This document shows positions 1-5,396 of a stretch of 7,060 bases of DNA, one piece after another. The notes below the pieces were generated by a model. It worked only from the letters and a program-made list of their open reading frames with translations. It was not told the DNA's origin and made no database searches. This DNA is from Alphaproteobacteria bacterium MarineAlpha3_Bin3 (GTDB lineage Bacteria; Pseudomonadota; Alphaproteobacteria; Rhodospirillales; Casp-alpha2). The stretch is from assembly GCA_002938075.1 (NCBI GenBank), contig PTLK01000102.1, positions 1 through 7,060 on the forward strand, written 5' to 3'. Each line of letters opens with the position of its first letter. Positions within the stretch are counted from its first letter, which is position 1. The position numbers and the translations under genes are program-made.

Positions 1-24
1 GCGGCGAAGGACAAGGGCGGCTAG
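1..24 (+). CDS. possible 3' end of a plus-strand gene cut by the window edge
   Basis: Reading frame 1 on the plus strand gives seven codons (A-A-K-D-K-G-G) followed by TAG. A Lys/Gly-rich hydrophilic tail just before a stop is typical of a protein C-terminus, and the gene would converge on the M16 peptidase gene with only six bases between the stops. The fragment is too short to identify, and a chance open frame of this length is common. It would be confirmed or refuted by the sequence to the left of the window. Confidence 0.3.
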   Translation, partial: AAKDKGG

Positions 25-30
25 GGGATC

Positions 31-1296
31 TTAAGAGGGTGCGGCAGCGAGTTTTTCCAGGTCTTCCAGGTCCGGGACCGGGCCGAGGGCGGTTATGGTC
101 GGACGCTCCGAAAGCAACCTTTCGGCGACGCGGCGGATGGCGGCCCCATCGACGGCGTCGATCCGGGTGATGGTCTCGTCGATCGGAATCGGACGTTTGA
201 AGACGATCATTTGCCGCGCCAGTTTCTCGCACCGGGCCGCCGTGCTTTCCAATGACATCAGGATGCCGGCCTTGATCTGGGCCCGGGCGCGGGCGATCTC
301 GGCGTCTTCGCCCCCCCCGGCACCGTCCGCCAGCTTGCCGATTTCGCTGAACACCAGCGGCACGAGGTCGCCGATGTTGTCCTTGCCGGTGCCGGCATAG
401 ACGCCGAACAGCCCGCCATCGGTGTAGCTCGATAGGTACGAATAGATGGAATAGGCGAGCCCCCGCTTTTCACGCACTTCCTGAAACAATCTCGACGACA
501 TGCCGCCGCCCAACAGCGTTGAGAACATCGAGGCGGCGTGGAAATCCTCGTCCTCGAAGGCGATGCCTTTCATGCCCAGTAAAACGTGGGCCTGTTCCAG
601 GTCCCGGGGCTGGCGGTTGGCGCCGCCGACGTAGCGGGCCGGCTCGCGGGTGCCATCGACGGGCTCGGGGAGGGCGTCGAAGGCGTCCTGGACCAGCCGC
701 ACGAGACGCCCGTGGTCGAGGTTGCCGGCCGCCGCGAAGACGATCCGGGGCGCCGAATAATGGTCCTTCATGTAGCCGAGGATGGCGTCGCGGTTCATAC
801 CCCGGACCAGCGCCGCCGAACCCAGCACCGGGCGGCCGAGGGCCTGTTCGGGGAAGGCGGTTTCCTGGAAGAAATCGAAGACCACGTCGTCGGGGGTGTC
901 GTGGGACTGGTTGATTTCCTGGACGATGACGCCCTGTTCGCGGGCCAGTTCCCCCTCGTCCATCACCGAATGCTGCAGGATGTCGGCGATGATATCGACG
1001 GCCAGTTCCAGGTCTTGCTTGAGAATCTTGGCGTAGTACGCGGTGTGCTCGCGGGCCGTATAGGCGTTGAGGTGGCCGCCGACGGCCTCAATCTCCTCGA
1101 CGATGCCGACGGCGCTCCGGCGTTCGGTGCCCTTGAAGGCCATGTGCTCGAGCAAATGCGACATGCCGTTGATTGTGGCCGCCTCGTCACGGGTGCCGAC
1201 CTCGACCCAGGCGCCCAGCGATACGGACTCGACCGTATCCATGAAATCGGAGACGACGCGAAGGCCGTTGGATAATTTGGTGACCTCGATGCTCAA
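31..1296 (-). CDS. M16 family zinc metallopeptidase (mitochondrial processing peptidase beta-like)
   Basis: Predicted zinc endopeptidase of the M16B (insulinase/processing peptidase) family, 421 residues, the usual length. Seen directly: the inverted zinc motif HLLEH at residues 47-51 (H47 and H51 ligands, E50 the catalytic base), and E127 in VIVQEI as the third ligand, 75 residues beyond H51 as in processing peptidases. The C-terminal half has the conserved glycine-rich LLGGGMSSRLF and the RGLAYSIYS block near residues 262-286. No signal peptide is visible, so a cytoplasmic role in peptide or precursor turnover is likely; the bacterial substrate is not known from sequence. I chose a TTG start because AAGGAG lies 7 nt upstream and conserved homology (SIEVTKLSNGLRVV) begins there. 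An upstream start at 1371 would add 25 Arg-rich residues read from inside thrC. The start overlaps the thrC stop by four bases, indicating one operon with coupled translation. An eight-base C run at 311-318 lies in the coding region. Confidence 0.93.
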   Translation of the reverse strand: MSIEVTKLSNGLRVVSDFMDTVESVSLGAWVEVGTRDEAATINGMSHLLEHMAFKGTERRSAVGIVEEIEAVGGHLNAYTAREHTAYYAKILKQDLELAVDIIADILQHSVMDEGELAREQGVIVQEINQSHDTPDDVVFDFFQETAFPEQALGRPVLGSAALVRGMNRDAILGYMKDHYSAPRIVFAAAGNLDHGRLVRLVQDAFDALPEPVDGTREPARYVGGANRQPRDLEQAHVLLGMKGIAFEDEDFHAASMFSTLLGGGMSSRLFQEVREKRGLAYSIYSYLSSYTDGGLFGVYAGTGKDNIGDLVPLVFSEIGKLADGAGGGEDAEIARARAQIKAGILMSLESTAARCEKLARQMIVFKRPIPIDETITRIDAVDGAAIRRVAERLLSERPTITALGPVPDLEDLEKLAAAPS

Positions 1297-2699
1297 GACC
1301 GTGCTCCTTGGCCGGCGTTTGCGGCGACGTAATCCTGGACCGTCTTCAGGTTGTTGGCCAGCACTTCGCACCGTTCCTGGCGCTCCGACAAATCGGCCAG
1401 GCGTTCCGGCAGCGCCGGCGCGACGCCGGTGGCGTCCTTGACCGCTTCGGGGAACTTGGCCGGATGGGCGGTCGCCAGGGCGACCATGGAGACGGTGCTG
1501 TCGCGGCGCTGGGCACGGGCGGCGGCGATCCCGACGGCGGTATGGGGATCGACCAGCTCGCCGGATTCCTGGTAAACGGCCTCGATGGTTTCCTTGGTCT
1601 CCTCGTCGTCGAAGCGCGCCCCGTAGAAAACCGTTTGCGCCGCTTCCAGCGCCTTATCGTCGATGGCCAACTGCCCGCTTTCGCCGAACCCGGCCATGAC
1701 CTCGGCGACGCGGCCGCCGTCGCGGCCTTCGAGGTCGAACAGCAGGCGCTCGAAGTTCGACGATACCTGGATGTCCATCGACGGGCTGAGGGTCGGATGC
1801 ACCTCGCCGCGGCTCATGGTCCCGGTCTCGAAGAACCGCGTCAGGATGTCGTTGCGGTTGGACCCGACCACCAACTGATCGACGTCGAGGCCCATCTGGC
1901 GCGCCCCGTAGCCGGCGAAGACGTTGCCGAAATTGCCCGTCGGCACGGCGAAGGAGACGGGTGTTTTCGGCGCCCCCACGCGGACCGCAGCCCAGAAGTA
2001 ATAGACGACCTGGGCCATGATCCGGACCCAGTTGATGGAGTTGACGGCGCCGAGGCGCCAGCGCCGGCGGAAGGGCTTGTCGTTGAACATCGCCTTCACC
2101 AGGTCCTGGCAGTCGTCGAAGGTGCCTTCGATGGCGATGTTGTGGACGTTAGCGGATGGAACGGTGGTCATCTGGCGGCGCTGGACGTCGGAAATCCTTC
2201 CCCGCGGGTGGAGGATGAAGATCTCGATGGCGGCGCGGTCGCGGCAGGCCTCGATGGCGGCCGAGCCGGTATCGCCCGACGTGGCGCCGACGATGGTCAC
2301 CCATTCGCCCCGGGCCTTCAGCACGTGGTCGAAGACCGGGCCGAGGAACTGCATGGCCAGGTCCTTGAAGGCCAGCGTCGGCCCGTGGAACAGCTCCAGC
2401 AGCCATTCGCCCTTGCCAATTTCCTTCAGCGGGGCGATTTCCGGGGTGTCGAAATTCGCATACGCGCCGTCGATGATCCCGGCCAGGGCGCCGTCGTCGA
2501 GGGTGCCGCCGATAAAGGGCCGGATCACGCGGAGCGCCAGTTCGGGATAGGGCAGGCCTCCGAACGAGGCGATGTCGGCGGCCGAAAATCGCGGCCATTC
2601 CTCGGGCACGTAAAGGCCGCCGTCGGACGCCAGGCCCGACAGCAGCACGTCGTCGAAGGCGAGGACCGGAGCGTCGCCCCGGGTCGAGATGTACTTCAC
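1293..2699 (-). CDS. thrC: threonine synthase
   Basis: Pyridoxal-phosphate enzyme converting O-phospho-L-homoserine to L-threonine and phosphate, the last step of threonine synthesis, in the cytoplasm. The 468-residue length fits the long bacterial/fungal class. Seen directly: the N-terminal YISTRG start and SDGGLYVPE (residues 25-33); the PLP lysine K112 in HGPTLAFKD (105-113); the phosphate-binding GATSGDTGSAA loop (138-148); NSINWVRIMAQVVYYF (220-235); and PTGNFGN (253-259). The start is GTG, supported by GGAGG 8 nt upstream. The stop TGA overlaps the TTG start of the M16 peptidase gene, an arrangement often met in alphaproteobacteria. Upstream, a 66-bp spacer (2700-2765) separates it from the M32 carboxypeptidase gene on the same strand. 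Only a weak promoter match (TTGAGG, 17 nt, TACGCT) is seen there, so readthrough from upstream is possible. The spacer contains a run of seven C. No attenuator or leader peptide was seen. Confidence 0.97.
   Translation of the reverse strand: MKYISTRGDAPVLAFDDVLLSGLASDGGLYVPEEWPRFSAADIASFGGLPYPELALRVIRPFIGGTLDDGALAGIIDGAYANFDTPEIAPLKEIGKGEWLLELFHGPTLAFKDLAMQFLGPVFDHVLKARGEWVTIVGATSGDTGSAAIEACRDRAAIEIFILHPRGRISDVQRRQMTTVPSANVHNIAIEGTFDDCQDLVKAMFNDKPFRRRWRLGAVNSINWVRIMAQVVYYFWAAVRVGAPKTPVSFAVPTGNFGNVFAGYGARQMGLDVDQLVVGSNRNDILTRFFETGTMSRGEVHPTLSPSMDIQVSSNFERLLFDLEGRDGGRVAEVMAGFGESGQLAIDDKALEAAQTVFYGARFDDEETKETIEAVYQESGELVDPHTAVGIAAARAQRRDSTVSMVALATAHPAKFPEAVKDATGVAPALPERLADLSERQERCEVLANNLKTVQDYVAANAGQGARS
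1304..1309 (-). promoter_or_regulatory. ribosome binding site of the M16 peptidase gene
   Basis: The minus strand reads AAGGAG here, a strong Shine-Dalgarno match, with 7 nt to the TTG start at 1296-1294. It lies inside the last codons of thrC. It decides the choice of the rare TTG start over the open frame that extends further upstream. Confidence 0.75.
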
Positions 2700-2707
2700 A
2701 GGCCGTT

Positions 2708-2712
2708 CCTCC
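2708..2712 (-). promoter_or_regulatory. ribosome binding site of thrC
   Basis: The minus strand reads GGAGG, a full core Shine-Dalgarno match, 8 nt before the GTG start at 2699. It supports the GTG codon as the thrC start. Confidence 0.75.
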
Positions 2713-2765
2713 GTCTCGGAAGATGGCTAGCGTAACCCCCAGCCCCCCCGTCCTCAACCTCCCCT

Positions 2766-4271
2766 TTAACCCAGATATCGCGCCTTCAGATGGGCCTTGA
2801 AGATTTTCGGGTCCAAGGGCTTACCAGTGGCCTCGATAAGCAATTCATTGGCCGTCAACAGCGAGCCCTTGGTGTGGACGTGGGTCTTGAGCCAGCCGAA
2901 CAAGGGCTTGAAATCGCCCTTGGCGATGGCGGGCTCGATCTCGGGCACGGCCTTTTTCGCCGCCTCGAACAATTGCACCGCCGTCATCGCACCCAAGGTA
3001 TAGGTCGGGAAATAACCCCAGGCGCCATCGAACCAGTGCAGGTCCTGCAAACAACCCTCGCGGTCGGTGGAAGGCGTCAGGCCGAGAAGCTCCTTGAAGC
3101 CGTCGTTCCAGGCGGCCGGCAGATCGGCGATTTCCATATCGCCTTCGATCATCGCCTTCTCCAGCCGATAGCGCACGATCACGTGCAGCGGATAGGTGAC
3201 CTCGTCGGCGTCGACGCGGATGAAGCCGGGCTTGACGCGGGTATAGAGGCGGTAAAGGTTTTCGGGCCCCCACGCCGGGTCCCCGTCTTTCGATTCCGCG
3301 GCGAAGGCTTCGCGCATCAAGGGCGCCGCGTAGCCGAGGAAAGCCCGGGACCGGCACACCTGCATCTCGACCAGCAGCGACTGGCTTTCGTGGATGCTCA
3401 TGCCCAGCGCCTCGCCGACCGGCTGTCCGCGCCATTGTTTCGGCAGGCCGCGTTCGTAAAGCGCGTGGCCGGTTTCGTGCAGTACACCCATCAGGCTGGA
3501 GGTGAAATCGGCCTCGTCGTAGCGCGTCGTGATGCGGACGTCGTCGGGCGTGCCGCCGCAAAAGGGATGCAGGCTGATATCGAGCCGCCCGTGGTCGAAA
3601 TCGAAGCCCAGCGCCTCCATCAACCGGACGCCCAGGGCCTTTTGCTTTTCTTCCGGGAACGGGCCTTCGGGGAGGATGGCCTTGGGCTGTGCCGCCTGGG
3701 CGTCGAGCGCGTCGGAGAGCAGGCCGGGAAGGAAATCCTCGAGCTCGGCGAATACCGGGTCGATGTCGGCCGTCCGCCCGCTGGGCTCGTAATCGTCCAA
3801 CAGGGCGTCGTAAAGCGACAGCCCCAGTTTTTCGGCTTTCGCGGCGGCGGCTTCGCGGGTCAGGGCCAGGACTTCCTCGAGGGTCTGTTTCACGGCCGCG
3901 AAGTCGGCCTCGGGCCGGGCCGTCCGCCACACCATCTCGCACGCCGAGCAGGCCTTCGACAAGGCGACCACCAGGCCCTCGGGCAGCGCCGTCGCCTTGG
4001 TCCACAGGCGGCGCATTTCGCGCAGGTTGGCCGGCTGCCAACCCTTCAACCCGTCCGCGTCCTCGGCGGCGTCCAACAGCTCGCCGGTCTCGGGCGCCGT
4101 CAGCAAACCGTGCCTGACCGCCTTCAGCTCGGCCAGTTGCCCGGCCCGCGCCTCGCCGCCGCCGCGGGGCATCATTGCCGCCATGTCCCAGTGCAGCACC
4201 GCTTGCACCTCGCCGAGGGCGGATAAGCGCTTGAAGCGCCGTTCGAGTTGTTGATAGGGCGTTTCGCTCAT
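2766..4271 (-). CDS. M32 family metallocarboxypeptidase (carboxypeptidase Taq type)
   Basis: Cytoplasmic metal-dependent carboxypeptidase that trims C-terminal residues from peptides, probably in peptide recycling; 501 residues, matching the family length of about 500. Seen directly: zinc motif HETGH at residues 265-269 and third ligand E295 in HESQS, 26 residues after H269 as in the archaeal family members. Other M32 signatures are LHPF (234-237), DVRITTRYDEADF (244-256), the RVDADEVTYPLHVIVRY block (352-368) and GAWGYFPTYTLG (416-427). The N-terminal helical half is rich in Ala, Glu and Leu, as is usual. I chose ATG at 4271 because family homology begins at once (YQQLERRFKRLSALGEVQAVLHWD). 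The open frame extends 71 codons further to 4484, but that part runs antisense to znuA and shows no family similarity. The start has no good Shine-Dalgarno site, and the best upstream promoter match would give an almost leaderless message. It is divergent from znuA (70 bp) and precedes thrC on the same strand. Confidence 0.95.
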   Translation of the reverse strand: MSETPYQQLERRFKRLSALGEVQAVLHWDMAAMMPRGGGEARAGQLAELKAVRHGLLTAPETGELLDAAEDADGLKGWQPANLREMRRLWTKATALPEGLVVALSKACSACEMVWRTARPEADFAAVKQTLEEVLALTREAAAAKAEKLGLSLYDALLDDYEPSGRTADIDPVFAELEDFLPGLLSDALDAQAAQPKAILPEGPFPEEKQKALGVRLMEALGFDFDHGRLDISLHPFCGGTPDDVRITTRYDEADFTSSLMGVLHETGHALYERGLPKQWRGQPVGEALGMSIHESQSLLVEMQVCRSRAFLGYAAPLMREAFAAESKDGDPAWGPENLYRLYTRVKPGFIRVDADEVTYPLHVIVRYRLEKAMIEGDMEIADLPAAWNDGFKELLGLTPSTDREGCLQDLHWFDGAWGYFPTYTLGAMTAVQLFEAAKKAVPEIEPAIAKGDFKPLFGWLKTHVHTKGSLLTANELLIEATGKPLDPKIFKAHLKARYLG

Positions 4272-4278
4272 GGCTTCA

Positions 4279-4307
4279 CATATAGGGCCTGGCTCCGGTT
4301 TCGGCAA
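4279..4307 (-). promoter_or_regulatory. candidate promoter of the M32 carboxypeptidase gene
   Basis: The minus strand reads TTGCCG (4307-4302), a 17-nt spacer, then TATATG (4284-4279): four of six matches at each box with ideal spacing. The expected transcription start would fall very close to the ATG at 4271, giving a leaderless or nearly leaderless message, which fits the lack of a Shine-Dalgarno site. This is a visual match only. Confidence 0.35.
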
Positions 4308-4336
4308 TTGACCATCGGCGGCCAAACCGGGACAGT
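4308..4336 (+). promoter_or_regulatory. weak candidate promoter of the znuA-like gene
   Basis: TTGACC at 4308-4313 matches the -35 consensus at five of six bases, but the box 17 nt later (GACAGT, 4331-4336) matches only three of six. The two divergent -35 boxes abut at a CAATTG palindrome (4305-4310). No Zur-type inverted repeat is recognisable between 4272 and 4341. The assignment is tentative. Confidence 0.22.
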
Positions 4337-4341
4337 GGGGC

Positions 4342-5238
4342 ATGGCGAAATTCAGGGATTTCATCGGCGCTTTCCTCGTTGCCGCCGTTATTGCCCATTT
4401 CTCGATGGCGCCGCCGGTGCGGGCCGAAGGCATCAAGGCGGTGGCCTCGATCGCGCCGGTGCATTCACTGCTGGCCGCGGTCATGGAAGGCGCAGGCTGG
4501 CCCCGGCTGCTGGTGGCGGGGGGAAGCTCACCCCACGCCTATGCCCTGAAGCCGTCCGCCGCCTGGGCGCTGGCCGAGGCGCAAGTGGTGTTCTGGGTCG
4601 GGCCGGGGCTGGAAAGGTTCCTGGTCAAGCCCCTGTCGGCGTTGCCCCGGCGCGTCATGGCGGTCGAACTGGCGACCGCCGAGGGCGTCAAGACGCGGCG
4701 CTTCAGGGACGCGGGCGGGACCGACCCGCACGTCTGGCTCGACCCCCGCAACGCCGCCGCCATGACCCGGATCATGGTCATCGTCCTGGCCAACGCCGAT
4801 CCCGCCAACGCCGCTCTCTACCGCCGCAACGGGGCCGCCCTGCTGGCCCGGCTGGGTGAGTTGGAAGCGAAGATCAGCCAAACCCTCGAACCGGTGACCG
4901 GGGTCTCGTACCTGACCTTCCATGACGCCTTCGGGTATTTTGAGGACCGCTTCGGCCTTCGTTCGGCCGGCGCGGTTGCCGTCGCCGCCGCCCGCCCGCC
5001 GGGGGCGAAACGGATTTCGGCCCTGCGGCGCTTGATCAGGACCGGAAAAATCCCCTGCGTGTTCACCGAGCCCGAGTTCGAACCGGCGCTGGCCAGGACC
5101 CTGATCGAGGGCACGAAAGCCCGGATCGGAATCCTCGATCCCCTGGGCGCCGGCCTGACGCCGGGGCCGGGGCTTTACGCGGATCTGATGCGGGGGCTGG
5201 CGCGGTCGCTGAAGAGATGCCTGAAGGGCGGGCCTTAG
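4342..5238 (+). CDS. znuA: zinc ABC transporter substrate-binding protein, ZnuA-like (cluster A-I)
   Basis: Periplasmic binding protein that captures Zn2+ and delivers it to an ABC importer; 298 residues. Seen directly: an N-terminal hydrophobic signal peptide with a likely cleavage after V-R-A28; metal ligands H65 (SSPHAYALKPS), H130 (DPHVWLDP), H194 (YLTFHDAFGYF) and D266 (ILDPLG). This is the three-His plus Asp set of the ZnuA/TroA group; manganese-type relatives have Glu at the third position. FTEPEFEP (241-248) is the usual helix-adjacent motif. C239 and C293 are placed to form the C-terminal disulfide known in E. coli ZnuA. The His/Asp-rich loop found in many ZnuA proteins between the first two ligands is missing: residues 112-127 are short and without His. 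No znuB, znuC or zur gene adjoins it, so the permease and ATPase must lie elsewhere. Start: ATG with only a poor Shine-Dalgarno site (GTGGGG, too close). It converges on ctaB across a palindrome-rich spacer. Confidence 0.88.
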   Translation: MAKFRDFIGAFLVAAVIAHFSMAPPVRAEGIKAVASIAPVHSLLAAVMEGAGWPRLLVAGGSSPHAYALKPSAAWALAEAQVVFWVGPGLERFLVKPLSALPRRVMAVELATAEGVKTRRFRDAGGTDPHVWLDPRNAAAMTRIMVIVLANADPANAALYRRNGAALLARLGELEAKISQTLEPVTGVSYLTFHDAFGYFEDRFGLRSAGAVAVAAARPPGAKRISALRRLIRTGKIPCVFTEPEFEPALARTLIEGTKARIGILDPLGAGLTPGPGLYADLMRGLARSLKRCLKGGP

Positions 5239-5248
5239 AGTCTATCCA

Positions 5249-5276
5249 GTTTGATCGCGATCCGGCGCGATCAAAC
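5249..5276. repeat. perfect 11-bp inverted repeat (hairpin) downstream of znuA
   Basis: GTTTGATCGCG (5249-5259) and CGCGATCAAAC (5266-5276) are exact complements around a 6-nt loop, starting 10 nt after the znuA stop. It could terminate znuA transcription, but no T-run follows on the plus strand. The left arm overlaps a second palindrome, GATCGCGATC (5253-5262), so two alternative foldings exist. Confidence 0.6.
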
Positions 5277-5330
5277 GGCGTTCACGCGCCCATTCTTGTT
5301 CCCACTGGGGCTCACGCACGCTTCACGGCG

Positions 5331-5352
5331 GGTTGCGGCATCCGCCGCAACC
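5331..5352. repeat. perfect 9-bp inverted repeat (hairpin)
   Basis: GGTTGCGGC (5331-5339) and GCCGCAACC (5344-5352) are exact complements around the tetraloop ATCC. No T-run follows on either strand. It is the middle of three hairpins in the znuA-ctaB spacer; its function is unknown. Confidence 0.6.
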
Positions 5353-5354
5353 AG

Positions 5355-5396
5355 GGCCCGTCAAGTCCGAATGATTCCATTCAAACTTGACGGGCC
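5355..5396 (-). terminator. long hairpin abutting the ctaB stop, likely terminator for ctaB and possibly bidirectional
   Basis: GGCCCGTCAAGT (5355-5366) pairs perfectly with ACTTGACGGGCC (5385-5396) over 12 bp. Inside, after a 2x2 internal loop, GAATG (5369-5373) pairs with CATTC (5378-5382) around ATTC. The stem begins directly after the ctaB TAA stop. A stable hairpin between convergent genes fits termination of both transcripts, but there is no clear U-tract on the ctaB side, so the assignment is inferred from position. Confidence 0.5.

Noticed and set aside
586..1275. Plus-strand open frame (229 codons) opposite the M16 peptidase gene
   Set aside because: It is an antisense shadow of a well-supported gene, with no motif or independent binding site.
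1297..1371. N-terminal extension of 25 residues on the M16 peptidase
   Set aside because: It lies within thrC coding sequence, is Arg-rich without homology, and bypasses the well-placed AAGGAG and TTG start.
1308..2735. Long plus-strand open frame (475 codons) opposite thrC
   Set aside because: It is the antisense shadow of thrC in GC-rich DNA. Its translation is low in recognisable motifs and rich in Asp, Gly and Arg, while the minus strand gives a clear threonine synthase.
2790..4226. Long plus-strand open frame (478 codons) opposite the M32 carboxypeptidase gene
   Set aside because: It is an antisense shadow. The minus strand carries all M32 motifs, and the plus-strand translation resembles no family I know.
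4272..4484. N-terminal extension of 71 residues on the M32 carboxypeptidase
   Set aside because: It overlaps znuA in antisense, has no family similarity, and the conserved M32 N-terminus begins right at the ATG at 4271.
5239..5396. CRISPR-like array in the znuA-ctaB spacer
   Set aside because: The three hairpins differ in sequence, with no repeated unit or regular spacing, and there are no cas genes in the window.
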